A stretch of DNA of 64,000 bases from Planotetraspora phitsanulokensis (GCF_016863295.1 NZ_BOOP01000025.1:1-64000); one strand, 5' to 3'. Counted from the first letter of the stretch, positions 26,844 through 37,524 are shown. Numbers and translations are program-made. Notes: a model not told the origin generated them from the letters alone.

Positions 26844-27512
26844 CTATTTGTCATGCCGGGGTGGTCGATGGTCCCGCTCGGATTTGCGAGCCGGGGGCGT
26901 GGCCTTGCGGTGCGAGATTTTGCCGTGCGGCGCTGGGTCGGCGCAGTGGCCGTGCACTTTCCGTTTACCCCTGGAGGCTTTCCCCGGCGGCGAGAGGTCT
27001 GGTTTGTCTGTCGGCTTGGTAGCGCTGTGGGTGGTGCACGGTTCGACGGGCGCCGATCGTGAAGACGGGGACGGCGACGCGGTCGGGGACAGTGACGACT
27101 GTCTTGTCCGCGCATCGCCCGATGGCATGAAGGACGGCGTGCCGGACCCGGCGTGGCTTTGTGGTGCGGTGGGCTGTTCGGCAGGCGGCATGGGCGACGG
27201 TCCGGTGGCGGTGGCGACACCTCCAAGGAGCGCGATGGCGAGTGCGATCGTGGCGGCCTTGATGCTCAGGATCCGCGTCATGATCCCACGGCGGTGACTC
27301 GGTATCGTGCCGGTGCGCCGTGCCTGCCGGAAGGCGGTCAGTGCGGCGTGCAGTCCGGCTGTTTCGTCGGGTCGCGCCGGTGCCGTCGCCGCGGCGAGCA
27401 ACTCGGCGAGCGGAGCCGCGTCGGAGCCGACGTCGGCTGCGGCGGCGCGGATCAGTTGCTCGGCCGTCGTTCGGTCGTTCTCAGGAGGCTCGTTGATCAT
27501 GGCGGTCCTCAT
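26844..27512 (-). CDS. Single-pass membrane protein coupled to an ECF sigma factor
   Basis: The product is 222 residues. ATG 27512 overlaps the sigma-factor stop (ATGA); ATG 27500 is an alternative. A cytoplasmic N-terminal part of about 75 residues (TTAEQLIRAAAADVG..) is followed by one membrane helix (ILSIKAATIALAIALLGGVA, about 79-98) and a long Ser/Pro/Lys-rich outer tail. The position and topology are those of an anti-sigma factor, but the HxxxCxxC zinc motif of ZAS proteins is absent. It could be a zinc-free regulator or an unrelated membrane protein. Confidence 0.72.
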   Translation of the reverse strand: MRTAMINEPPENDRTTAEQLIRAAAADVGSDAAPLAELLAAATAPARPDETAGLHAALTAFRQARRTGTIPSHRRGIMTRILSIKAATIALAIALLGGVATATGPSPMPPAEQPTAPQSHAGSGTPSFMPSGDARTRQSSLSPTASPSPSSRSAPVEPCTTHSATKPTDKPDLSPPGKASRGKRKVHGHCADPAPHGKISHRKATPPARKSERDHRPPRHDK

Positions 27513-28237
27513 TGTGCCGGGGTGCTGTGCCGCGCCGCGTCAGGCGAGGGTCTGAGTCGCGCTGCGAGGTTGCGCAGGCCCCGATAGGTCGCGGTGCGAA
27601 TCGCACCGGCACGCTTGCCCAGAACCCTGGCCGCCTCTTCGGGGTCGAGGCCGACGATGAAGCGCAGGAGAACGGCATCGGCCTGGTCGCGGGGGAGTTG
27701 TCCGATGAGGGCGAGGGCCTCGTCGGTGGCGTCCTTGTCGAGGATGAGGCGTTCGGGGTCGCCGTCGCGGCCCGCTATGTCGTTCAGCGCCTCGAGTTGA
27801 AACGTGCTGACGGGTCGCCGTCTTCGTCGGCGCAGGTGGTCGATGGCACGGTTGCGGGCGATTGTGGCGGTCCAGCTGCGGAACGCGCTTGAGTCGCCCG
27901 TGAAGGTGGGCAGAGCGGTTGCGATCTGTAGCCAGGCCTCGGCGGCCACGTCGTCGGCGTCGTTGTCGACGAGGGTCCGCAGGTACCGCAACAGCCTTGG
28001 CTGGATGTCCAGGTACAGCACTTCGAACGCGACCTCGTCGCCTTGCCGGGCGCGCTCGAGGCAGGAGGCCAGGTCGGCGGATGCGGCCCATCTGCCCTTG
28101 GCCGCTTCGGATGGCTCGCCGTGGTCGTAAAGCTGATCTCGTAGTGCCCTGTCGTTCAGGCGCTCTGTCTGATCTCTCCCCCACACGATGAGTGCCTCCT
28201 CGTATGCATGCCACCACGTGGCGGAGATTTCACGCAT
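27509..28237 (-). CDS. ECF RNA polymerase sigma factor
   Basis: The product is 242 residues. Region 2 runs through AFEVLYLDIQPRLLRYLRTLVDNDADDVAAEAWLQIATALPTF and FRSWTATIARNRAIDHLRRR (the -10 recognition helix). Region 4 ends with LDPEEAARVLGKRAGAIRTATYRGLRNLA. About 50 extra N-terminal residues before region 2 are unusual and may mean the true start is further in. It is translationally coupled to the membrane protein downstream. The target promoter is not apparent. Confidence 0.88.
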   Translation of the reverse strand: MREISATWWHAYEEALIVWGRDQTERLNDRALRDQLYDHGEPSEAAKGRWAASADLASCLERARQGDEVAFEVLYLDIQPRLLRYLRTLVDNDADDVAAEAWLQIATALPTFTGDSSAFRSWTATIARNRAIDHLRRRRRRPVSTFQLEALNDIAGRDGDPERLILDKDATDEALALIGQLPRDQADAVLLRFIVGLDPEEAARVLGKRAGAIRTATYRGLRNLAARLRPSPDAARHSTPAQ

Positions 28238-28791
28238 TTAAAGGCCGCTGGATGTTAACAAATTCCGCCGCTTTAGGGGAAGGCCTGCGGTATCGCGCCG
28301 GCGCAACATGATCCGTTGTCCAATCGTTATTCTCTGACTGATTTCTTTACAATATGTGATTATGTTGTCACCGGCTGTCGAGATTCGTGATTTTTTCGTT
28401 GTTACTTCCGAGTAGGTGTGACGCCCCAGGGGTCGACGACGTCGTAACAAGGGGGTGGTTCAGCCCAAGCTCGGATCGCCCAACTAGAGGCGATCACGCT
28501 TTGACTGCTTGATTGACAGGGATTCTTCAGAGAGTCAAGATCCGTCCGTATGTCCCTGTCCGGCGGGTGGCGGGGCGTGAACGTTTGGCTGGAGGTCTGG
28601 TGTAGACACTGAGTGTTCGCCGGCGTTCGCATTTGACTTTCCGGCTGAGGTGGCCCCTCTTCGGACTATCGATCGCCGCTGTCCGGCTCAGCAGTTTCCT
28701 TTCATTCCTTTATCGCTGCGATGTTATTTCCGTATGCCCACGGCCCTGGTTTCGTGCTGCATTTCATGCCTGCCGAATTGGAGACCGGACA
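28238..28791. other. Long AT-richer intergenic region before the RHS gene
   Basis: No supported gene lies in these 554 bases between the divergent sigma factor and the RHS gene. The stretch 28240-28410 is distinctly AT-rich for this genome. It contains the promoter at 28513-28541; the remainder would be a long 5' leader. An open frame to 28633 is not used, because a good ribosome site and signal peptide place the start at 28792. Confidence 0.6.
28513..28541 (+). promoter_or_regulatory. Vegetative-type promoter for the RHS gene
   Basis: TTGACA (28513-28518), a 17-base spacer and CAAGAT (28536-28541) give a housekeeping-type promoter about 245 bases before the RHS start. The same TTGACA-N17-CAAGAT arrangement recurs at 53280. 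Confidence 0.55.
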
Positions 28792-31700
28792 GTGTTCAGA
28801 CGTAAGACAACGCGTAGACCCCGTCGGCTGGTGGCCGGCCTTCTGGTACTCGGTGTCATGTTGGGCGCGCAGCCTCCTGTGGAGGCTGCCGCGTCCAGTG
28901 CCCCTCCGATGGAGGATGCACGAGGTGGATGGAAGCCGGACAGCGAACGCGGCTGGCTGGACAACGTCAAGGACTGGTTCACCGGCAGCGACAACAAGCC
29001 GGAGGCGCGTGATCTCGGCGTGAACGCGGTGCCGCGGCATGACCCGGTGCCCAAGGGAAAGAATGTTCCGCCCGCCAAGCGCGTGAAGGAACTGACCGGC
29101 AAGCGGACCGCCCACGGCCGGGTGTTCCAGCTTGAGGATGGCCGGCAGCAGGCGGAGGTGTCGGCGGAGCCGCTGAACTACCGTGACCAAGCTGGGAAAT
29201 GGCAGCCGATCGACACCAAGATCTCGGCTACTGACCGGCCGGGATTCCCGTACGGCAATCAGACCAATGCATTCAGCAGCTTCTTCGGCGACACGCCGGA
29301 CTCGATTCTTCATGTGGCGCTGGACGACGTGTCGGTGACGCTCGGTGCGGAGAAGGTGAAGCCCGGCAAGCCACAGGTGAAGGGCAACACCGCTACCTAT
29401 GGGTACGGCGAGAGCGGAGCGCGGCTGTCCTACCAGGTGACGCCGGAGGGCGCCAAGGAGCAGATCATCCTGGCGTCGGCGCCGCAGGAGGCCGCCTACA
29501 CCTTCACCATGAAGGTGGACGGGCTGCGGGCATGGCAACGGCCGGACGGGTCGATCGCGTTCTACCGCGGTGACTTCGATGGCACGCCGGTCATGGAGAT
29601 ACCCAAGCCGTACATGACCGATGACCGCGACGACGCCTCCTCGCCCTACGGCAAGGCGTTCAGCGACAAGGTGTCGCAGAGCATGCAGTGGGACGGCCCG
29701 GCCGGACTGCTGCGCATAACGGTGACCCCGGACAGGGCCTGGCTGGCCGACCCGGCCCGCCAGTACCCGGTCATCATCGATCCGACGATCAAGATCGCGC
29801 CGACACCCAGCGACTCGCAGGACACCATGATCGTCTCGGACTCTCCGGACACCAACTATGAAGACAGCTGGCGCCTGTCGACGGGTACGTCGTCGGTCGG
29901 TGTCGCCCGTTCGCTGCTGAAGTTCCCGGTACTGACCGGAGTACCATCCGGTACGAAGATCGACTCGGCGCAGCTCCAGGTCTACTACGACCAGGACATC
30001 GACACCAGCACGGGGGCGACCAACAACGTCACCGTGGAGGCGCACCGCGCGACGGCAGCCTGGGATGAGACGACCGCCACCTGGAACACGGCCAAGAACC
30101 TCACCGGCGAGTTGGGCAACAACACCGAAGTCGTCGATGACGGCGACGCCGGCAAGACCGCGGCCACCGGCGCCTGGCCGACGTCCACCAGCACCCTGGC
30201 CGCCAACGGTATCAATGGCGACTATCTGTACAACAAGGACGCCGTCCCCGGCGACACCTACACCTGGGTCCCGCGTGTCACCGAGGACGGCGACTACCGG
30301 GTCGACGTCCACTACGTGGAAGCGTCCGACCGGGCCACCGCCGCGCCGTACACCGTCACCTACAACGGCGGCACCAAGGCGTATTCGGTCAACCAGTACG
30401 CGGCCTCGACCACGAACGGGCTATGGAAGACGCTGGGCACCCACCCCTTCGTGGCCGGCACCACCGGCAAGGTCGTCCTGGGCGACGGCCCCGTCTCGGC
30501 CTCCGTCGGGGTGATCGCGGACGCCGTACGACTGACCAAGGACGCCACTCAGGTGAAGCCTGCCTCGGACAACGGCAGTCATTGGCATTCGTTCGCGGTG
30601 CGCAGCATCGTCCAGTCATGGCTCGACGGCGCCCCCAACTACGGCTTCGTGCTGAAGGCGGCCGATGAGACCCTCGACAAGGGCGGCGTGCGGTACGAGG
30701 GCAGCCTGTACGCCTACGGCGGCGAGATCGCGACCTATCCCCGCCTGGTGGTGACGTACGGCCGCCAGGGAGTCACCCTCGACCCACTCACCACGATCCA
30801 CGCCACGGGTGCGGAGCTGTCGTGGCCTGCGTACAAGGACCCCTCGACCAGCACGTCGGATGACATCGTCGAGTACCAGGTCCACCGGAGCGTCTACCAG
30901 ACATTCACCCCGTCGGCCGCCACGCTCGTCTCGCCGGTGGCGTCGGGGACCACATCGTTTGCGGACACGACGGCCAAACCCACTCCGGCCGACTCCACGG
31001 ATCCATTCGGCCAGGTCTATTACTACATGGTCGCCGTGAAGACCAAGGACGGGCAGATCACTCCCGGCCCCACCCAGATCGCCTCACTGCCGAAGGCCGG
31101 CCGTATCGTCAAGTTCTTCCAAGGCGGCAACCCCGACACGACGCTGTCCAGCACCCAACCGGACACCAACCAGGACGTGCTGGCGGGTGCGCCGTGGCTG
31201 TCGGTCGGCAACAACTCAGGCACGTACGGCAAGACCCGCGCCGTGCTCCAGTTCCCAGGGGTCTCCACCATCCCCTCGAGCGCCCGCGTGCTTGACGCAT
31301 CGCTGGATCTGTGGGCAGTGACCATGGTGGGGTCGGGCACGGCCACGTACGAGCTGCGCGCCTTGAACCGCGCCTTCGACGAGAAGACGGCCACCTGGAA
31401 CAGGGCCACCTCCTCGACGGCATGGACGACGGGAGGCGGAGACTATTCGGCCACCGTCTCCGGCAGCTACACCGGGATCTCCAACGATCCTTATCGGCGG
31501 ACCCTGAACGCCACCGCGATCGCGCAGAGCTGGGTCTCCGCTCCCTCGTCGAATCACGGGATGCTGGTCAAGCTGGCCAACGAGACGTCCCCGGCCGAAC
31601 GGGTCCTGTTCCTGTCCGATGAGGCCGACGAGCTGCAGCTGCGACCCCAGTTACGCGTCACGTACCTGGAGACGACCACCGACAGCACGTACTACGCGCC

Positions 31701-34700
31701 GTCGACGGCGACCCGGGTGGCCGAGGGCGCTCAGACCACCACCGATGTGACGATCACCAACACCACCGCGGCGACGTGGAAGGCGTCGGACTATGTGCTG
31801 TCGTATCGCTGGACGCTGCCGGACGGCACCGATGTGACCAATGGGGGCAACCAGCTGCAGACCCCGCTGCCCAGGGACGTGGCTCCGGGGGACACGGTCA
31901 CCATCAAGGCGCAGGTCAAGGCACCGGTGACGGCTGACGACAGCAACAAGCGCACGACCTATGTGCTGCAGTCGGATCTGTACAACAAGACGACCGCGAC
32001 CTGGTTGTCGGCCAGCGCGGCGATTCCGTCGCTGGACCAGGCCGTGGCGGTGGACAAGCCGACCTCGAATCAGCTGGGGCTGGAGCCCTTCTACAAGTAC
32101 GCGGAAGGGGGCACCGGCGCCGGCGGCGAGTTGCACACCAACCTGTACTCGGGCAACCCTGTCTGGACCTATGACCCCTGGTCCCACCCGTCCCGCGGCG
32201 ACTTCTCCACGTTCGTCAGCCTGGCCTACAACGCCAAGGACACCTCCAACAGCTCCATGGGATTCGGCTGGTCCTTGCAGGCCTCCACGTTGATGCGGCT
32301 CGGCTCGCCGCTCGACTTCCACCCCAACGCGAACCCGACCACGGTGACCCTGACCGATGGGGACGGAACCAGCCACACCTTCTCCTGGGACGCCACCACC
32401 GGCCAGTGGGTCAGCCCGAAGGGCGTGCACCTGTACCTGCAGCGCCTGGTGACCTGCGGGCCGAAGACCGAGGAGTCGCGGGCGTGGGTGATGACCCGGC
32501 CGGACCGCACCCAGTTCTACTTCGACTGCGACGGCTACCTGTCGGCGACGCAGGACAAGAACGGCATGATCAACACTGCCGCCTTCACCTACGCCTCGCG
32601 TAAGTCGAACAACAAGCCGGTCAAGTTCCTGCAGTACATCACCGACCCGGCGGGACGGCAGACGCTCACGGTCGACTACTACGCCAAGGGCGACAGCTAC
32701 ACCTACATCGACGACGACACCTGGCAGGAGGTCAACGCGACCAACCTGACCAACCCGTTCATCATCGACCACGTCAAGTCCATCACCGACATCGAAGGCC
32801 GGAAGATCACCTTCACCTATACCGGCAAGGGCCTGATGGCCAAGATGGTCGACGGTGCGGGCGACGCCCAGGCGAAGACGTTCCGGTTCGCCTACGACAT
32901 GACGCAGGGCAACAACAACGCCAAGTTGGTGGAGGTGACCGACCCGCGCGGCCACGACACCAAGCTGGCCTACTACTACCCGCAGACCGGGGACGACCCG
33001 CGGTTCCACTGGTCGGTCAAGACCATCACCGACAGGCTCGGCGGCGACACCGCGTTCGGTTACGTGGATCCCGACGGAGCGACGGGCTCCACCATCGACA
33101 CCACCGTCACCGACGCGGAGAACCACGCGACCGCATTCCACCTGGACGAGTACGGGCGGCCCACCCGGGTCACCGACGCCCGGAGCCACGCCACCGACTT
33201 CGGCTGGGACGGCGACCACAACGTGGTCCGCGTCGAGGAGGCCAACGGCGCCGTCACCACCTCCAGCTACGACCCGTATACCGGGTATCTGCTCTGGACC
33301 ACCGACGCCGAGGCCAACAAGAACGGCACTGCGGCCACCGTCTACACCTACCAGAGCGGGATGAACGGGCGCATCGCCGATCTGATCGCCCAGACCAGCC
33401 CGGAGGGCCGCCGCTACACCTTCACCTATGACCCGTGGGGCAACCTGGCGTCGGTGACCGATCCCCTCGGCAACACCACCGAGACCACGGGGGACTACAC
33501 CACCAACTACGCCTACGACATCTACGGGCAGGCGATCCGGGCGACCGACGCCAACGGCAACGCCACCACCTTCGGCGACTACGACGCGACGGGCCAGCCG
33601 CAGACGATCACCGATCCGTACGGCTACTCCACCTACGTCGGCTATGACTGGCGTGGTCTCCTGCGGACGGTGACCAACCCCTTGGGCACGGCCGCCTGGC
33701 GGTCCTACGACCTGTTCGGACGGCTACTGACGACCACGGTGCAGAAGGATCACGTCTCCGGCGTGAACATCGTCACGCCCGCGCCGGTCTACGACGCCAA
33801 CGACAACATCACCCGGGCCACCGCGCCGAACGGAGCCGTCTCCACGGCGGTCTACGACGCGAAGGACCAGCTCACCTACACCCTCAAGCCTAAGGACGAC
33901 CAGGAGGGTGCGCCCGAGCGCAAGACCTCGTTCACCTACGACAAGGTCGGCAACCAGGTGACGGTCACCGAGCCCAACGGGAACCTGACGGCCACCGAGG
34001 GCGACTTCACCACGACCAACGCCTATGACGAGATCTACCAGCTCACCGGCGTGACCGACGCCAAGGGCTTCACGACCAGATACATCTACGACAGCGTGGG
34101 CGACCTGTCCTGGCTCATCGACCCTCGTAAGAACGCCACCGCGGACCAGCTCGATTACACCGCCAGGATCAGTTATGACCTGAATCACCAGGTGACAGCG
34201 GTGTCCGACGCGGGCGGATACTCCACGGGCGCTGGCTACGACCGGGACGGGCTGCGAACCACCCTCACCGACCAGAACGGCACCGTCACCACAACGGTGT
34301 ACGACCCGCGGGGCAAGGTGGTCGAGACCCGGGCTCCGCATGCGGTCGTGGACGGAAACCTCAAGGAGACGATCAGCCGGTTCGAGTACGACCAGGTCGG
34401 CAACCCGACCAAGGTGATCAGCCCACGGGGAGTGGAGACAACCGACGATCCGGCGGACTTCCTCACCGAGACCCGCTACGACAAACTCAACCGTCCGATC
34501 GAGCAGGTCTACCCGTTCGACAAGGACGACGCCCAGGGCGCGCCCTACTACCCCTACCGCACCCCGCAGAGCGTGCTGTACTCCTACGACGCGGCGTCAC
34601 GCCTGACCTCGGTGGCGTTGCCGCCCCCCGATCCCGATCACACCCCCAACCCCGACCACCGGGGGCGCATCACCAGCACGACCGAGTACTACGACAACGG

Positions 34701-37524
34701 CTGGATCAAGAAGTCCACGGATCCCTTCGGCATCTCCGTCAGCTACGAATACAACGACCTGGGCGAGCAGACCAAGCGGACCGTCACCGCCGCCGACAGC
34801 ACCGACCAGCGGTTCCTGCAGTGGGACTACAACCCTGACGGCAAGCTGAAGTACCAAGCCGACAACGGCGGCACGAGCGATCCGCCGGAGTTCACCGCGT
34901 TCGACTACGCCTACGACGCCACCGGGAACCTCAAGACGCTCAAGGACCGTACGGCCGACGCCACGATCGACCTGTGGACTCTCGACTACGACCAGCGCAA
35001 CCAGGTCGAAAAGGTCACCGAGAGTCTTGCCGGGACCATCAAGAACCTCACCTCGTACGGCTATGACGAGAACGGTGCCCTGATCCATCGCACGCACGAC
35101 CGGGGTACCGACGACTTCACCTACGACGCGCGGGACCTGATGTACTCGGTGCGCAACACCGAGGGCGGGACAGAGCGTCACACGACCTTCGAGTACAGCC
35201 CGCGTGGAGAACGACGCCAGGAGACCAAGTCCAACGGCAACGTCGCGACCTACGACTACTTCCTGGACGGGTTGCTGCAGCATTCGGTCGAGAAGAAGCC
35301 CGATGGGGCCGTGCAGGCCGAACACACCCTGAACTACCAGACCGACCTGCAGGTCTCCAGCGACCACGTCAAGGTGCAGTGCGTCGAATTCAAGTGCCTG
35401 TATCCGGATGTGACCAAGACCTACTCCTACGATCCCCGGGACCGGGTCACGAAGGTTGAGTACAACCGCCCGGGATGGGGTGAGGAGTACGAATACGACG
35501 CCAACTCCAACGTGATCTGGCAGTCCGTCGCCGGCACTCCGACCCATTTCATGTACGACTGGAACCGGCTGGTCAAAACCACCGACCCCACCGGCACCAG
35601 CTCCTCCGACTACGGCTACGACCCGTCCGGCCGGCTCCAGCAGATCACCGGCGGCGCATCCGGGACGCCGACGGCCTCCTACGTCTACGACGCGTTCGAT
35701 CACACCGTCCAGACCGAGCAGGTCGGGGTCGACGGTGTGAACCGGACCACCCGCTACGGCTACGACCCGCTGGGCCGTACCTCCTCCACGACCGACAACA
35801 GCGGTAAGAAGACCATCTACTCCTATCTGGGCATGTCGGGAGAGGTGCTGGACGAGGAGGTCGACGGAGCGATCACCCGCTCGTACGAGTACTCGGCCTG
35901 GGACGAGCGGTTGTCGATGGCGAAGTTCGACGCGGGCGGGACGGCCGAGCGGAGCGTCTACGGCTACGACCCCCGCGGCAATGTCGAGATCCTCACCACC
36001 GACGCCGGCGACAACCGGGCCACCTACGGCTACAGCGCCTTCGGTTCCCTCGTGCCGGGAGCGGTCAGCGGTGTGGATACCCCCGACGAAGCCGATCCCT
36101 ACCGGGAGCCCTACAACCCGTACTGGTTCAACGCCCGGCGATATGACCAGGTGTCGGACACCTACCAGATGGGGTCACGGAACTACCAGCCCATCAGTCA
36201 CCAGTTCCTGACTCCCGACTCCCGCTACGACTCGGGCGCGGACCAGGGGCTGAGCCTGAACCCGGCCACGAGCAACCGCTACGGCTTCGCCGCCGGCAAC
36301 TCCATCGCCAACCTGCGCTACTCCCCGCCGGTGGACTGGAAGAGGGAACTGGCGTCCCTCGGCACCGGGCTGCTGGTCGGATTGGGGGTCGGCTCGCTCG
36401 CGGTGCTGTGTCCCGAGACCGGAGTGACCTGCCCGCTGGCGATCGCCGGGGCGGCCGGGGCGGCGGGCGCCTCCGCGAGCTACGGCGTGGACGTCGCCAT
36501 GGACCCCAACCGCAGCTTCAACGCCGGCGACTTCGCTCTGGAGACCCTTTCCGGCGCCGCGATAAGTGCGCTTACCTTCGGGGTCGGCAGGCTCTTCGGC
36601 GCGGGTGCCTTCTCACGAGCCATCGGATGTACGCCCAACAGCTTCGTGCCCGGCACGAAGGTCCAGATGGCCGACGGGACCACCAAGGACATCGACAAGG
36701 TCGAGCTCGGAGACAAGGTGCTGGCCACCGATGCCGAGACCGGCAAGACCGAGGCCAAGCCCGTGACCGACCTGATCAAGGGTGAGGGCGACAAGAACCT
36801 GGTCGAGATCACGGTCGACACCGACGGTAAGAAGGGCGGCAAGACTGGCAAGATCACCGCCACCGACGGGCACCCCTTCTGGGTTTCGGAACTCGGCGAA
36901 TGGGTCGACGCCAAGGACCTCAAGGCCGGCATGTGGCTGCGCACCTCGTCGGGGACGTACGTCCAGATCACAGCGATCAAGAAGTGGACCGCTCATCACC
37001 AGCGCGTCCACAACCTGACCATCGCCGACCTCCACACCTACTACGTGCTGGCGGGTGCCACACCGGTACTGGTACACAATGCGAATTCACGGTGTGGAAT
37101 AGTCATCAGTACGCGGCTGTATGAGAAGCTTCCCGCCGGAATCCGGGCCCGCTATGCCGAATCCGTCGCCGCGGTCGAAGAAGCCGCGAAGCAGCTCGCG
37201 CAACGGCCCCGGGACATTCTCCGGACTCTCGGAGACGATGAGCTTGAGGAATATCTCAGACTGATCGACGAGGGCAACTTCCGTGGTGCGCGCCGATTCT
37301 TCGGGACGGCATATCATCGCGCGCTGCATCAGGAACTGAACAGGATAGATCCGGGACGATGGACCTACAAAGCCAGCTGGGGCATCGATCTATACGACCA
37401 ACGCTTGATGAACTGGGTCGAATTCACCACGGTCAAGGATTATGCGAACCACCTTGGTCGGACGGGAGGGTACAGCCGGGTGCCGTACGTGCTGTATAGC
37501 GTCGGCCGCCTTCCAACGCACTAG
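28792..37524 (+). CDS. Secreted RHS-repeat polymorphic toxin with Hint domain and C-terminal nuclease-like toxin
   Basis: The product is 2910 residues from GTG 28792 (GGAG eight bases upstream; then a signal peptide MFRRKTTRRPRRLVAGLLVL..VEAAA). The order is: pro-region; DNRLRE-type module (about 340-440), interrupted by a golvesin-like module (about 447-583) and resumed at 597-660; fibronectin-like segment (660-765); second DNRLRE module (773-958); Ig-like segment; RHS/YD repeats (about 1113-2430); RHS core ending YNPYWFNARRYDQ..FLTPDSRYDSG (about 2440-2480); hydrophobic patch (2520-2570); Hint autoprotease (about 2613-2763, from CTPNSFVPGTKV to VLVHN); and a 147-residue toxin tip. The tip has GTAYHRALHQEL, WGIDLYD and WVEFTT..H, reminiscent of PD-(D/E)xK-like tips in actinobacterial RHS proteins; this is inference. 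The RHS shell should encapsulate the tip until release. Confidence 0.92.
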   Translation: MFRRKTTRRPRRLVAGLLVLGVMLGAQPPVEAAASSAPPMEDARGGWKPDSERGWLDNVKDWFTGSDNKPEARDLGVNAVPRHDPVPKGKNVPPAKRVKELTGKRTAHGRVFQLEDGRQQAEVSAEPLNYRDQAGKWQPIDTKISATDRPGFPYGNQTNAFSSFFGDTPDSILHVALDDVSVTLGAEKVKPGKPQVKGNTATYGYGESGARLSYQVTPEGAKEQIILASAPQEAAYTFTMKVDGLRAWQRPDGSIAFYRGDFDGTPVMEIPKPYMTDDRDDASSPYGKAFSDKVSQSMQWDGPAGLLRITVTPDRAWLADPARQYPVIIDPTIKIAPTPSDSQDTMIVSDSPDTNYEDSWRLSTGTSSVGVARSLLKFPVLTGVPSGTKIDSAQLQVYYDQDIDTSTGATNNVTVEAHRATAAWDETTATWNTAKNLTGELGNNTEVVDDGDAGKTAATGAWPTSTSTLAANGINGDYLYNKDAVPGDTYTWVPRVTEDGDYRVDVHYVEASDRATAAPYTVTYNGGTKAYSVNQYAASTTNGLWKTLGTHPFVAGTTGKVVLGDGPVSASVGVIADAVRLTKDATQVKPASDNGSHWHSFAVRSIVQSWLDGAPNYGFVLKAADETLDKGGVRYEGSLYAYGGEIATYPRLVVTYGRQGVTLDPLTTIHATGAELSWPAYKDPSTSTSDDIVEYQVHRSVYQTFTPSAATLVSPVASGTTSFADTTAKPTPADSTDPFGQVYYYMVAVKTKDGQITPGPTQIASLPKAGRIVKFFQGGNPDTTLSSTQPDTNQDVLAGAPWLSVGNNSGTYGKTRAVLQFPGVSTIPSSARVLDASLDLWAVTMVGSGTATYELRALNRAFDEKTATWNRATSSTAWTTGGGDYSATVSGSYTGISNDPYRRTLNATAIAQSWVSAPSSNHGMLVKLANETSPAERVLFLSDEADELQLRPQLRVTYLETTTDSTYYAPSTATRVAEGAQTTTDVTITNTTAATWKASDYVLSYRWTLPDGTDVTNGGNQLQTPLPRDVAPGDTVTIKAQVKAPVTADDSNKRTTYVLQSDLYNKTTATWLSASAAIPSLDQAVAVDKPTSNQLGLEPFYKYAEGGTGAGGELHTNLYSGNPVWTYDPWSHPSRGDFSTFVSLAYNAKDTSNSSMGFGWSLQASTLMRLGSPLDFHPNANPTTVTLTDGDGTSHTFSWDATTGQWVSPKGVHLYLQRLVTCGPKTEESRAWVMTRPDRTQFYFDCDGYLSATQDKNGMINTAAFTYASRKSNNKPVKFLQYITDPAGRQTLTVDYYAKGDSYTYIDDDTWQEVNATNLTNPFIIDHVKSITDIEGRKITFTYTGKGLMAKMVDGAGDAQAKTFRFAYDMTQGNNNAKLVEVTDPRGHDTKLAYYYPQTGDDPRFHWSVKTITDRLGGDTAFGYVDPDGATGSTIDTTVTDAENHATAFHLDEYGRPTRVTDARSHATDFGWDGDHNVVRVEEANGAVTTSSYDPYTGYLLWTTDAEANKNGTAATVYTYQSGMNGRIADLIAQTSPEGRRYTFTYDPWGNLASVTDPLGNTTETTGDYTTNYAYDIYGQAIRATDANGNATTFGDYDATGQPQTITDPYGYSTYVGYDWRGLLRTVTNPLGTAAWRSYDLFGRLLTTTVQKDHVSGVNIVTPAPVYDANDNITRATAPNGAVSTAVYDAKDQLTYTLKPKDDQEGAPERKTSFTYDKVGNQVTVTEPNGNLTATEGDFTTTNAYDEIYQLTGVTDAKGFTTRYIYDSVGDLSWLIDPRKNATADQLDYTARISYDLNHQVTAVSDAGGYSTGAGYDRDGLRTTLTDQNGTVTTTVYDPRGKVVETRAPHAVVDGNLKETISRFEYDQVGNPTKVISPRGVETTDDPADFLTETRYDKLNRPIEQVYPFDKDDAQGAPYYPYRTPQSVLYSYDAASRLTSVALPPPDPDHTPNPDHRGRITSTTEYYDNGWIKKSTDPFGISVSYEYNDLGEQTKRTVTAADSTDQRFLQWDYNPDGKLKYQADNGGTSDPPEFTAFDYAYDATGNLKTLKDRTADATIDLWTLDYDQRNQVEKVTESLAGTIKNLTSYGYDENGALIHRTHDRGTDDFTYDARDLMYSVRNTEGGTERHTTFEYSPRGERRQETKSNGNVATYDYFLDGLLQHSVEKKPDGAVQAEHTLNYQTDLQVSSDHVKVQCVEFKCLYPDVTKTYSYDPRDRVTKVEYNRPGWGEEYEYDANSNVIWQSVAGTPTHFMYDWNRLVKTTDPTGTSSSDYGYDPSGRLQQITGGASGTPTASYVYDAFDHTVQTEQVGVDGVNRTTRYGYDPLGRTSSTTDNSGKKTIYSYLGMSGEVLDEEVDGAITRSYEYSAWDERLSMAKFDAGGTAERSVYGYDPRGNVEILTTDAGDNRATYGYSAFGSLVPGAVSGVDTPDEADPYREPYNPYWFNARRYDQVSDTYQMGSRNYQPISHQFLTPDSRYDSGADQGLSLNPATSNRYGFAAGNSIANLRYSPPVDWKRELASLGTGLLVGLGVGSLAVLCPETGVTCPLAIAGAAGAAGASASYGVDVAMDPNRSFNAGDFALETLSGAAISALTFGVGRLFGAGAFSRAIGCTPNSFVPGTKVQMADGTTKDIDKVELGDKVLATDAETGKTEAKPVTDLIKGEGDKNLVEITVDTDGKKGGKTGKITATDGHPFWVSELGEWVDAKDLKAGMWLRTSSGTYVQITAIKKWTAHHQRVHNLTIADLHTYYVLAGATPVLVHNANSRCGIVISTRLYEKLPAGIRARYAESVAAVEEAAKQLAQRPRDILRTLGDDELEEYLRLIDEGNFRGARRFFGTAYHRALHQELNRIDPGRWTYKASWGIDLYDQRLMNWVEFTTVKDYANHLGRTGGYSRVPYVLYSVGRLPTH

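Noticed and set aside
31651..33219. 522-codon minus-strand frame inside the RHS gene
   Set aside because: Mirror of the Gly/Asp/Thr-rich RHS repeats; composition and lack of start signals argue against coding.
32100..36100. Periodic repeats in the RHS region as a CRISPR array or satellite
   Set aside because: The periodicity is at protein level (YD repeats) with variable DNA, no constant repeat and no spacers.
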